A DNA stretch of 64,000 nucleotides. Origin: Anastatus disparis (taxonomy: Eukaryota; Arthropoda; Insecta; Hymenoptera; Eupelmidae). Position numbers and translations under genes: made by a program. Below are positions 14,561 to 25,740 of the stretch, piece after piece; position 1 is the first letter of the stretch, and every line of letters begins with the position of its first letter. The stretch covers positions 3,224,001-3,288,000 of the forward strand of contig JAFFSR010000004.1 of NCBI GenBank assembly GCA_017163975.1, written 5' to 3'. A model generated the notes under the pieces. That model did no database searches. It was given only the letters and a program-made list of their open reading frames with translations, and had not been told where the DNA came from.

Positions 14561-15102
14561 AAAATGGTATTTGATATGCTTGATGTTGATTGGTAATACT
14601 TAGAGAATTGAAAATGGGTTGGACTGATTTTTAATTAATCAAGGGAGATTGGTGAGAAAATCTTTTTATTTCTTGGATATTATTCTAATGAAGTGATTTT
14701 ATAGTATTTATTTTTGTACTTCTAGATTTGAAAATTATTTTCTAAAGATTTTATTAATAATTCAATTTTTAAACCATTTGTTATAGATCCTGGTAAACTC
14801 ATAAATAAATCGTCAGAGTTACTGATGACGAATTATTTAACTTCGAGATATCTTTTGTAATCTTAAATCATAAAAAAACTGTCGGTTTAACACTCAATTT
14901 CTCAAAAAATATAAATTATTTTGAGAATTTAAAAAAAAATTACAGTAAATGTTAATTATTAACTCTTATGAAAACTGTGAGATTTATTATGTAACGTCTT
15001 TGTAAAAAGTACAGAATGAAAAAACTGTTTTTAAATAGTTAATCCTTTCAATAAGTATAGAACAATGAAAATGCGTAAGAGATCAGCATAACAATGAATT
15101 GT
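14561..15102. other. AT-rich stretch, nothing seen
   Basis: No gene or repeat could be supported. Confidence 0.5.
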
Positions 15103-15310
15103 GGTCGTCAGTGGCTCAGGCGGTAGAGCATTAAATTCGTATTCTCGAGGACTCGAGTTCGAATCCCGCTCTCGGCGGCCGATTGATACAAGCACCTCTG
15201 ACGGATACATGTGCTTTGTTTACAAATACACTGAAACGACCTCCGTCGCTAATTAGCATCGCAATGATATAGCATAAATACAGTGACGTTAAATTAAGAA
15301 AAATAGTATA
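15103..15310 (+). repeat. tRNA-derived SINE, copy 1
   Basis: The head resembles a tRNA: an internal A-box-like GTGGCTCAGGCGGTAGAGC from 15111, a B-box GTTCGAATCC at 15157-15166, and a 7-bp acceptor-like pairing of 15103-15109 with 15174-15180. The anticodon and T stems do not pair properly, so it is not a working tRNA. The same head is followed by the same body (CAAGCACC..CTG, then ACATGTGCTTTGTT, then a CGTCGCTAA-like stretch) in the inverted copy at 22.7 kb. This shared non-tRNA body marks a SINE family. Its 3' end is approximate and no target duplication was found. Confidence 0.75.
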
Positions 15311-16000
15311 AGATTATTGATTCGGGCTATTATTTGGAGCCTTAAAATTTTTTAATATTTTTTATTTATTTATAATTTTTTAACAAATTTAACTAAAATA
15401 AAATAGCTATAAATTTTTTCACATATAATTTATATTCAAACTATATTTAAGTGTGTATTGTAAAAATTTGATAGTACTACTTTAAATATTATAAATTTTT
15501 TTCAGGGGAAAAGTTTGTAAACTTTCAAAGAATATTTTTTTAGTTGTGCACTTATTGGGATCATCCAATATTATACAATAGACTAAATAATGCATCGTTG
15601 TTTTTCATTTAATCACCTCAGAAATATGCACAAAGTGATAAGTAATACCAGTGCTTATATACATTTAACTAAGTATACGCATGCAAAAATAGTGCCTCCC
15701 TCACAGCCGTGCATATTAAATATCAATGTTTTTGGACAGAAAAAAATTAAAGCGTAATAGTTTTAGTAGAAGTCACAAAATAATAGTAATATGAGTCAAA
15801 ACTGAATTTAGTTGATAAATTAACATATTTAGACCTATTTATCAATATTCATTACTGTGCGAATATTATTTTTTTAAAATAATAAAATTAAATATGTTGG
15901 TGATTTTATAATTCAATAAAATAATAAAAGTAATTATTGTTATGTTATTATACCCAGACAACAACAAAATGAATTGTATAAAATCCCTTAACCCCTTCTC
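15311..16000. other. AT-rich stretch, nothing seen
   Basis: No gene or repeat could be supported. Confidence 0.5.
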
Positions 16001-16560
16001 CTTAAAAAAAAGAAAAATGAAAAAGGGATCAAACGATCAAAACTTTTCATTTAATTCACAACACAGTATATATATGTTCAGCGACTACTACATGCCTCGT
16101 GTACAACATAAAATGAAAATCGTCGTTTATCCGGCTTCCTCAATCGCTTTTAAATGAATCTCGAGTGGTTTATATCGTATATATACCCTATCCTATATAT
16201 ACGTAAGAAAAAATGGTTAACATCCAAATACCCAGCGCCGGTTTAATCCAAAAGAGAAAACTATATATAACGACAAACGGCAAAAATGACGAGCTTCGCT
16301 GCTTTCTTTTTCACCCTAGCTCTTTTTTTTCTCTCTCAAATCATTTGGGAATCGGCAGTATAATCGGCACACCGAACTGAAAAATCAAGAGAAGAAACAT
16401 GAATCGCGCTTATATATATATACGCTCTTCTTATAGTCTTTTGTATGTCGTTTTGATTTTTATATGCGGTCGTAATAGCGGCTATGCTATCGGATCGGCT
16501 TTAATCTTTTTCTTTTTTTTTTTCTTCTTCTTTTTCTTTTGTCTGATCTTGTTGGGATTG
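16001..16560. other. Purine/pyrimidine-bracketed island
   Basis: An A/G-rich tract at about 16004-16027 lies on the left, with C/T-rich tracts at about 16318-16338 and 16503-16540 on the right. TATATA and CpG-containing segments lie between. No gene supported. Confidence 0.45.
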
Positions 16561-18600
16561 ATGAAATCTTGATTGTTTTGAGGTTATGTTTCGTGAAACC
16601 AATAGTCAAGTATTTTTATATAATGTCAAAGACGAATTTTATTGTTAGTAACTTTTTTCTTATAAATTTTATAATTTTGTAGACAAAATATTTTACTTAA
16701 CATCAATGTCTCAATCATCACAATTTTGCATTATATTTTATTTATGAAAACACAACAACTTTGATGAATTATAATTTAATTATTTTAAAAATGAATTATA
16801 AATATAAAAATTATCTTTACAGTTAATTTATTAGTTGAAGTTCTTTAATCTGAAATCAAACTTGAATAAATTTAACATAATAACATTTTTATGACATTAA
16901 TATAATTAATTGTCTATATTACATTTGAAAAAGCCATTCAATCACAAAATTATATTTTCAATTTTGAAACTTCACAAAATAAAAATAAAAATTAATCACC
17001 AATCGTAAGGAGACAAAAATTAACACTAATGAAGAAGAAAAATATTTACAATAATTCATTTGTTCACTCATATAATATACAATAGAAGATAACATTTACT
17101 GTCTTACACATGATATATATCACACATATACTTTCTCTTTGTTTCCAATACTTGTTCCCTTTAATAGAGTCATCAGTGGTTTCACTACATAATATATAGC
17201 AATCCCATTGACCCTTCGCTTGCACGGGATAATCGACTGAAAATAATCCCTTAGAGAATACGTGAAGGTTAATGAGGAATGTTATAGGCGCAGATGGAAA
17301 TGTTTAAAGTATTTTCAATTTTTTCAATGATTAAGATCAAAATCTTGATTAATGATTACAAAATGCGATTTTTTCAAGGTAATTGTTATTATTTTTTATG
17401 TGATATGAGATATTTATTAGCTTAATCATTATTAAAATTTTATAAACGTTGTTAGATCGATGTGTTAATTTGTTTGTACATGTTAAAGTAAATTTATATA
17501 TATAGTCTTAATATAAGTCCAATTAATTAATTTTATTATATTTATAAAAAGTGAATATTTTAAAAGTAAGTCAGTTTTCAAGTATCACAAATAATCGTAA
17601 TATTTTTAAATTTAATCTCTATGTGAAGAGAATTTTCCTATAAAAATTACGGTGACTATTGATACAATCGTAGGATATTATACATTTTTATGTCATTTTA
17701 TGAATATATGTCTTTAAATATTATTGAATTCATAGAGAATTCGATATCCAATAATTTTCAAGATACCGATTTACCATTTTTGCCAAATAATAAATTTTAT
17801 ATAAATATTTATAAAAATAATTATAATTTTTTTGGCGCAATGCTATAATTGTCATAGAATCCATCACGAATATTAAAAGAAGTTTACTATTTGTATTTTC
17901 TATCCTAAAAGTCCAACTATGAATCTTCATACTTATGCATGCAAAGTACTCGTTTTTTTATGAAATGATAACGTAGTGATTTTTACAGTGCAGTTCAACA
18001 TTGTAAAAAATTTGTTGTACTTTCGCTATCATTTTTTGCGCCAAAATTCATGTCGAAATTTTACACAAAATTTATTTATATTTCATTTAAAACACATAAA
18101 AATGTTAAAATTATTTAAAATTTTTACAGTGTATAACATTTATAAGATACCATTACAATAATTAAGAAAAAATTTTATCTTCCGATTATGAGGCATCATT
18201 GTAATTTTATATACAATACAGTAACCAAGTCTATTTCTTACTCCCTAATTGCATTATGTACTATTAAATATCCATAATATAAATGTAATTTCAAAAAATG
18301 TTCTTGAAATAAAAATATTCTTTCTAAATAAAGCCTTTCAAACAACAAAAATATTTTAATCAAATATAATTAGTCAAGATTCATCACTATTCCATTCGAT
18401 TAAATAAAAATCTTTTCGAATTGAAATGAAACTATTTTATTTGTTCAGTTTGAAAATAATAATTATTCAAATCAAAAGAAATATTTTTGATTCGCAAGTA
18501 ATCATTTTCCACCGAAGATGATCTTTCTTTTGATGCGCTATTTAAAATTGATCCTTTCGCATCAAAAGCAATTTTTCATAAAAGTACTAATACACTATAT
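16561..18600. other. AT-rich desert, nothing seen
   Basis: Short open frames (for example 17730-17930 minus and 17976-18161 plus) have no domain or splice context. No repeat identified. Confidence 0.5.
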
Positions 18601-19275
18601 ATGGAAAAAAATGTTAGGTAAATTAAAGACATTCACTCACAAAAAAAAGAGAGAAAAAAAAAGAATTCTGCAGCATCAATACTATAAATTACTTTTATAT
18701 GTATTACACCATATCGACCTCTTTCAATGGCTAAATGAACGAATAAGCGAATGACTCCGACAATTAGTGCTCTGCTCGTAGATAGAAAGTTACTGTGTGC
18801 ATGTACGTGTATATATCTGTCAGACTAATAGTAACGGTAGTAGTGGTAGTAGTAACAGGGCGACGTTGAGTCTTCACTTTAATATCCTGATTAAAGCGGC
18901 TCCCAAGCCCTCTCGATCTCTCTCTCTCTCTCTCTTTCTACCTACCACACTGCGCGCGATGAAATCTAAAGAGATCGTTTTTCTCTAATTAAAAAGGCCT
19001 TTGAAAAAAACTGTGTGAGAGCAGTAGCTATAGCTTTCATGCACATACACACATGCACCCATATACACGAGTATAAACGTAATAGTAGAGGTGTATAACG
19101 CTTGGATGGCCGAAAGTAAGCGGCCGTTTTCTCGCCAGGGCAATGCTCGGTCGCGTCGTAACTGTGATTACCAGAGGGTGGCTATTTCTTTTTTTAATCT
19201 CTTTCACTTTGCTCTTCTTAAATTTTCATTTTTTTATCTGACTTTTCTTTTTTTTACTTCTATTTGGAACTCGTT
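18601..19275. other. Island with (CT)n microsatellite
   Basis: A/G tract at about 18641-18668, a TAGTAG/GGTAGT trinucleotide run at about 18830-18857, a (CT)n run at about 18921-18942, and a C/T tract at about 19245-19260. (GA/CT)n runs bind GAGA-type factors in insects, so a regulatory role is possible but unproven. Confidence 0.5.
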
Positions 19276-19955
19276 TTTGGGAAAATTTTCTTGATTTTTG
19301 TATAATACAGTTCTTTTTTTATTTTAAAATTAGAGTAAAAATTTCTTGTATTTTTTAATTTTGGAAAAGTGAGGTAAACTAAAAATGGCTAAAATTTCGT
19401 TTTACAGAAGAGTTTATTTTTCACTTAGGCGATTATTTTTTAACTGAGTACTAGAAAAAGAAGTGTGCGCTTTTTGTACAAGAAAAGCATTAAATTTTCT
19501 TGAAACATATCATTCTAAAAAATTCAATATAAATTAATACAGTATATTATTTATTTCTTAATCATTATATGCATAATTAATTCAAAGAGTTTCATTGAAG
19601 TTAAAGTAAAATAATAATGTATTTACGTCAAATTGAAATATTTTATAAACTTTTTTATCCTCTTTATACCATTTTGGAAAAATTTTCCGAACAAGTTTAG
19701 TAAACAACCAAAATATATTATTATGTTCGTCTTAACTAAAATTATGTTCATGCTGCAAATTTAAGTTTACTATTATTATTTATGAATAATGAGTTTAACA
19801 TTAAAGAATGATAATTGTTGTTTATTTTTAATAATACAATAGAACGAACAAAATAATAATCAGAGGCACAAATCGCAGATTTAAAAAACTAAGTTACGTT
19901 AATATATGTAATTTAAAACCTTAATAAGATTCCAAATCAAATATCATCACAATGA
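19276..19955. other. AT-rich stretch, nothing seen
   Basis: No gene or repeat could be supported. Confidence 0.5.
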
Positions 19956-20620
19956 AATAAACAAACCACTCTCCTCACTTCACACTTTCGCATAGTTTTG
20001 GTCTTTCATAACACCACACGCAAAGATACCGAAACAAAAACAAAAAAAAAGATGAAGAAAATATAGAAAAAGAAAAAAAAAGAAGAGAGATAGTGGTAAA
20101 AGTAACTACGAGTTGAAAAAAAAGAAGTATCTTTTCTAAAACATGCGAAATTACTCGTGCACCAAAGCTAGCAATTTAACCGGAAGCGATTCTCAAAGAC
20201 TACTTATACTACTATAAGGATGAAAGGCAAAAGCAAAAAAGGAAGGAACAAAAAAAGAAAGTTTTTCTATACGTAAGCCTATTCTATATACTTATATATA
20301 CTTTCATTATTTCACTTCTTTTCTTTTCTGCTTTTTTTTCCTTTTCTTCTCTTTTTTTTCATTTACCCATACACATGCACACCGACGCATTTTCACTTAC
20401 ACACAGCCACACACTTCTTTCAATTTCCTCTCTGCAGTTTCAAGTTGGAATTGGCCGGTTTTGGCGTGTCGCAAATCTTTCTCATCGATCTCTGATGACC
20501 ACCATACAATTTTGCTTAGTTAAGTGGATTGCTTACTCGGAAGGAAGCTTAAAGTGTGTCCTGGAAGAACAATTGTTTTTTTCTTTAGTTTTCTAAAAAG
20601 AAGGTACGGGTAAGTATAAT
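19956..20620. other. Purine/pyrimidine-bracketed island
   Basis: Strong example: a nearly pure A/G stretch at about 20037-20095 and another at 20220-20262, then C/T-rich stretches at about 20315-20362. Mixed CpG-bearing sequence follows to about 20600. No gene supported. Confidence 0.5.
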
Positions 20621-22599
20621 TAAGTTTTTCTTTTTAAGGAATAAGATTATTGAAATGTAAAAATTTTTTAATTTTAAAAAACTTTACTGAAGTTGAAAGT
20701 AAGTTAAATTAATTTGAAGTATCGAAATTCAAAATTTTTAATAACAAGAAATGTAAGATAATGATTGTAAAACTCAACCAAAATTCAATCAATCAAAATA
20801 TTAGAAGAAATCACAATAAAACAAATTACTACAATTAAATAAAATATTTTTATAAATGATATCATTGAATTTTGTTTTAAATAAAATTTCAAACCACCTT
20901 CATTTTCGAAAAAAAGTTTAAAATTTTTTTGTGTGTATGTAGACGTATTTTTTTTTTATCAACTATTGGATTACCACTGATCGAATTTGGAGTTTAACGA
21001 AATTTAGATATCAACTTCTGATATCCAAAATTAATCTTCTTAAAGCTAAGAAGATTTGTCATTTTATTTTAATTTTATTTTATTTTCACGACAAGTGGCC
21101 GTGCTTTATGATAATTACTGTAGTATTTATTTGGAAAAAATGATCACAGTACCTTGCGTTTAAACAATAATAAAATTTTGAACTGTATGTACAATTAAAT
21201 ATAAATTGAAAAATAGAATATTATCTTTTTTGTTTATGAAATTTAATGTGAATTGAAACATACTGTAAAAGAAAATTTAATGACTACAATCAATAAACAT
21301 TTTTTTGGATTCAAATTTATCAAAATCAAATTTAAATTCAATTTCTTAATACTATAAATTCCATTATTCAATATAAAAAAAATTTTTAATTTATGAATCG
21401 AATAAACAATTTGAAAGATATTGTAAATATTTCTTTTTTTATCTAAATAATCTTCTTCTTACGACATTGTTTTGCATTAATTAAATTGCAAAAATTAACG
21501 GCTGATGAACTTAAATCAGTGCTGAATGATTGCATAACGAAACGAGAAGCATTAAAGCTATTAATACCGATAATCTTGACTTCATTGTTCATTGTTGATA
21601 ATATGAAAAATAAAATAAAAAACAACACGTGATTTGAGAATAATTTAAATTATGTGATAATAAGTTTTTAATTATTAAAAATGTAATAATTATTTATAAG
21701 GAATTTGTAGTTTAAATTTGTTTTAAATGCAACAACAAAATAAAAATATTTGAATTATTTGAATACTTTGAAGTATTTATCTTAAATTTTTGTTTTGCTT
21801 AAAAAATCTTTTGAACTCATATATTTATGATAAATATAAACTGGCGATTAATCGGAATTACAAAGTGTTTATCAGTCATGCGTGAATTTTTCGTGAAATT
21901 TTTCTCATTACGTTATGAGATAAATTCAAATGACATTCACATTTTTGAAATTTTATTATTTTAAAAATTTTCTATTCATTGTTTTGTGTGTATTTACATA
22001 CTTTTTTTTGATAAAATACAAATTTTCTTCTCATCATTTTCAGTAAGATTTATGAAAAAATTCTGTTTAATTTATTAAATTTTTTGAATTATAAATAAAC
22101 AAAATAAGTGAAAAATTGTTATAATTTATTAAAGACACTATGACCAAATTTTAATAAAAACCCTCATACGTATTCAACTAAAGAAAGGATTACTTTTAAT
22201 TTCATTTATTTATTTTGATAATTAATATTTTTTCTAAAACAAAAAAAGCTATTTATTGCCACACAAGAATGTGAGAAAACTATGACTTAAGAAAATATAT
22301 AAATAATGCATAATTTTGTATAATAAAATGCTAAATAGATTATAATAATATTCATGTATACTAAATTACATTTTTGTTGTTATAAATTACTGACAGCAAT
22401 TTCTAAACAAAGTTCATTTCATGTAATTTCCGATTTATACAACTATTGTTATTCAATACTTTTTCTTATCTATTCCTGACTTTAACATGAAATTTTTAAT
22501 CAATGCAATTTATAAAGATTACGTTTTTTATAAAAAAGTATAAAAATTATTATATTTATATGGTAAAAATTAATACGTAAAGAGGATGGAAAAGTCGTT
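20621..22599. other. AT-rich desert, nothing seen
   Basis: A 61-codon minus frame at 21443-21628 begins with a hydrophobic stretch but lacks any family motif or exon partners I could find. Nothing else is supported. Confidence 0.5.
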
Positions 22600-22788
22600 A
22601 GAATGAATACTTTTTTTAATTTTATTTAACTTCACTATGTTCATTTAGCGATGAAAGTCGTCAGTGTGTTTGTGAACAAAGCACATGTAAGGTACAGTGG
22701 TGCTTGAATAAATCGGCTGAGAGCGGGATTTGAACTCGGGACCTCGAGATAACGAATCTATCGCTTTACCGACCGAGCCACGGAGACC
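22600..22788 (-). repeat. tRNA-derived SINE, copy 2
   Basis: Read on the minus strand from 22788, this matches the SINE at 15.1 kb: an A-box-like GTGGCTCGGTCGGTAAAGC, a B-box GTTCAAATCC, then the shared body with CAAGCACCACTG and ACATGTGCTTTGTTCACAAA. The tail, AGTGAAGTTAAAT-like, also resembles copy 1. The cloverleaf is degenerate, so no functional tRNA is called. The 3' limit near 22600 is approximate. Confidence 0.75.
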
Positions 22789-23226
22789 TCTCATAGTTAT
22801 TGTCATATGAAATCATAATGACACTATAAAATACAATAATTTCAATTGTATAAATAATCCCCGAAATAAGAAAAATACTTATCAGAATAATAATATTTTA
22901 ATTAAAATTGTGAGACAATTCAAATAACAAAGTACACATTCTTTGTTTTAATTTATTATTTTAACTTTACACACACATGCGAAATTTCAACAAATGAATT
23001 TTTGACGCAATTAAATAATAACATACGCAAACAAAATTTTCCAAAGTAATATTTGTATACATAAACGTTATTACAATGACGGGAACATTAATGTTACGGA
23101 TATATTTTGCTTTGAAACCCAAGTCACGTCCGGAGTCTTGAAATAAAATTGAAATAAAGAATGCGAAGTGATTACGATAAGGGCACATATAAGCTTACAT
23201 ATTGTAAAGTATATTTACTGACAGCA
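22789..23226. other. AT-rich flank upstream of the OBP gene
   Basis: No gene is supported. A 73-codon minus frame (22967-23188) has no recognisable domain. This stretch probably contains upstream regulatory DNA of the odorant-binding protein gene. Confidence 0.45.
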
Positions 23227-23254
23227 TATAAATGACCGTTAACAGAGTGCAGTT
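23227..23254 (+). promoter_or_regulatory. Candidate TATA box and initiator of the OBP gene
   Basis: TATAAA at 23227-23232 lies 24 bases before a GCAGTT initiator-like text at 23249-23254. The start codon follows about 90 bases later. The spacing is slightly short of the usual 25-31 bases, so the transcription start is tentative. Confidence 0.4.
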
Positions 23255-23340
23255 TTATTCCGTTCTTAACTCTGTTTAGTTCGATTTGATTGAATATTCG
23301 TTAACATTTTCAACTCTATTTTTTATATTTCTTGTTCATC

Positions 23341-24463
23341 ATGAAGATCATCGCAGTTATTTTTGCTTTGTGTTTTGCTGGTATTTACGCGGTGCGTGTC
23401 TTTTTCATTTTTGTTGTGTGTTTTGTGTTTGAATTTTTTTTAACTTATGGAAAATTTGTAACGTTTGTTATAAACAAGCTTCATTGTTATATATATCAAT
23501 TGTACAAATGATAAATTGTTTACTTGTGTCTAATGAAAAACTAAGTTTTTTGAAAAATTTTGTTTAAATGAACTATAAATATAAAATTTTTTATAAAATC
23601 TAAAAAAATTATCCAATTTATATATTTACATGAACTCTAATGTTAAATAATTATCTTTTAGTTTTATACTTTAAAATTTTTGGCTTTAACATTCATATTA
23701 TTTTCATCAATATTAAATATTTTATAAGATTTTAATTTTATGTGAATTATTTTTATTCGTTGTTTTTATTTGTTATTTAGGAAATCTCATTGACTAACGA
23801 ACAATTGGATAATTATATAAAAGTTTGCTTGGCTAAAACGAAATTGAGTCAAAGTAAGTTAATCGATGAAAAAAAAATTAAAAATAATATGAACGTTATA
23901 ATCAGCTAATAATGTCTTCTGTTTAGCTTTCTACAAGAGTGATGATGAGAATTTAAAATTTCTTTCTGAAGAACAAAAATCTTGTTTCATGGCATGTATG
24001 TTCAAAAAAAGTGGTATTGTAAGTATAAATAAAGTTATTGTTTGATTTTTTAAATATAACAGAAATAAATAATTGAAAAGTAGTGAATGTGTGTGATAAA
24101 TAAACTTAAATAAATGGTATTATGTATGGTAATATTTTTTAACAAAAATAGTAAATAAAGTTTCTTATGTATATATCTAACCTATTTTTAATAAATTACA
24201 GATATCTAATGATGGTAACGTTAGATCAATAAGAGATGACATGGACACAGCTACCGAGACGATAATTGAAAATTGCAAAATAAAAGGTATAAAAAAAATT
24301 GATAAAAAAGTAATAATTTAAGCAATCAGGCTTATTAATATAAATTATTACAAATAAAAAAATATTTTTTTCAGCTGCCGGAGATGTGTGTAAACTAGCA
24401 TGGTGTTTGTATAAAACTGAAAAATTTTCTATTCCTATTATATCTGATATACCAAAATATTAG
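23341..24463 (+). CDS. Odorant-binding protein, five exons, 129 aa
   Basis: Exons by AG/GT rules: 23341-23391, 23781-23853, 23927-24018, 24202-24286, 24375-24463 (introns 389, 73, 183 and 88 bases; phases 0, 1, 0, 1). The joined frame is open for 129 codons. Residues 1-17 form a signal peptide (MKIIAVIFALCFAGIYA), ending exactly at the first intron. The mature part has six cysteines at 33, 61, 65, 97, 106 and 111, with the diagnostic C2-x3-C3 (SCFMAC). This is the insect classic OBP pattern: a small secreted carrier of hydrophobic odorants in the sensillum lymph, or of other ligands in non-olfactory tissues. Spacing is C1-x27-C2-x3-C3-x31-C4-x8-C5-x4-C6; classic OBPs normally have x8 between C5 and C6 and a longer C3-C4 gap, so this is a divergent member. 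The ligand cannot be predicted. No second OBP was found nearby. Confidence 0.92.
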
Positions 24464-24590
24464 TGTTGATTGAATGTAGTTTATCATGAATTGTAAAATA
24501 TTTTTTTAATAATTTAATTTAAAGAAAAATGTAACTATACGAAAAAAAAGATTAATCAACAGTTGCAGAAAGAAGTATTAAAAATGATGT

Positions 24591-24596
24591 AATAAA
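24591..24596 (+). terminator. Candidate polyadenylation signal of the OBP gene
   Basis: AATAAA lies 128 bases after the TAG stop of the odorant-binding protein gene. AATAAA is frequent by chance in AT-rich DNA, so this is only the most plausible candidate. Confidence 0.4.
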
Positions 24597-25270
24597 TTAA
24601 ATGCGAACGATTTTATACGTAATAATAGTAAGAAAATAAATAAAATTTTATAATAAATTTGGTTCGTGTTGTGTACAATTATTTTCTCTGGCGTAAAAAA
24701 GAATAAACAAAATAGCAATAGCAATATGATTGCAATAAAATCTATGAAAATTTTTTTAGATACAATGAGCAATTAGATTTCAGTTTTTATTTACTGATTA
24801 TCAATAAAAATTTTTAGAAAAATTTTTTACAAAAACTAAGGCAACTTATTTTTATAATGGATATTTGAAACTCCAATTAATATTTTATGTTGTTGTATTT
24901 GAATTCTGAATAATTTACAATTTCAAAATTTTTTTTAATGCAGATTAATAAAATCTTTTTATTTCCATTATCCAGTGTATTCTTCTTCGATTCATTGTTC
25001 GAAAAGCGTTAAAACAAGTTTAACAAAATAATTCATTTAAATCTCTTATAAAAGAAGCCAGTTATATACTTTTTTAAAAGCAATCAAAAAGAAAACAATA
25101 AGCTAAAAAAATGAACTTCGCATGCTATGTATAAAACCATAATCAATGCCATAATAAACAATCATTGAAACGAGTAACACTTGCCTGTCTGATTTAAAAA
25201 ATTCATTACCTTTTAAACCAAAATAAAAGTGGCTGTCGTTTATATTATGGTAATTCCAATCGACCGCACT
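24597..25270. other. AT-rich stretch, nothing seen
   Basis: No gene or repeat could be supported. Confidence 0.5.
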
Positions 25271-25740
25271 CGAATACTTAATAAAAAAGAAATAACAGAA
25301 AGAGAAAAAAAAATTGTCAAAAAAAAAAGTTCAGCCCAGTGTCGCTAGGAATCAAAGTCAAGAAACGACGTTCTATATAAACGTAACATGAATGAAGAGA
25401 TGAAGTAGGTATGAATGGTGGTGGGGTGGGGGGTAGTAGAAAAGAGAAAGGTGTGGGGGTGGGGGGGCGGAGAGGGAGTTTATATAGCCTCGGTGCAATT
25501 ACGAGGGTTTTGAGTGACAGATGCTCGCCCAGTCGACGCAGCAGAGCAGTCGGAAGATTAAAACAAGTAATCAAAGCCCTTGGTACTTGGCGATCGGGTA
25601 TATATACTATATACCAGGATGGATATGGATGGATGCGCGTCTTTCTATGTCTCTCTTTCGTGATTTTTCTCTTTTTTTTCTTTCTTTCTTTCTCTTTTTG
25701 CTTCTCTTTTTTTTGTTTTCTTAATTTTTTTTCTCAACGA
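25271..25740. other. Island with promoter-like sequence
   Basis: An A/G tract at about 25280-25330 is on the left and a long C/T tract (about 25665-25735) on the right. Between them lie a G-rich run, TTTATATAG at about 25478 and CpG-rich sequence with GCAGTCGG-type text near 25550. It could be a promoter with a non-coding first exon, but no coding exon could be attached to it. Confidence 0.4.
25418..25476 (+). other. G-quadruplex-like G-rich run
   Basis: Several runs of four or more G occur on the plus strand (GGGGTGGGGGG, then GGGGGTGGGGGGG) within about 60 bases, compatible with an intramolecular G-quadruplex. Such sequences are rare in this AT-rich window. Folding is inferred from base composition only. 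Confidence 0.55.

Noticed and set aside
15103..15180. Functional tRNA gene
   Set aside because: A and B boxes and an acceptor stem are present, but the T and anticodon stems do not pair and the same head is joined to a repeated body at a second locus, so it is a SINE.
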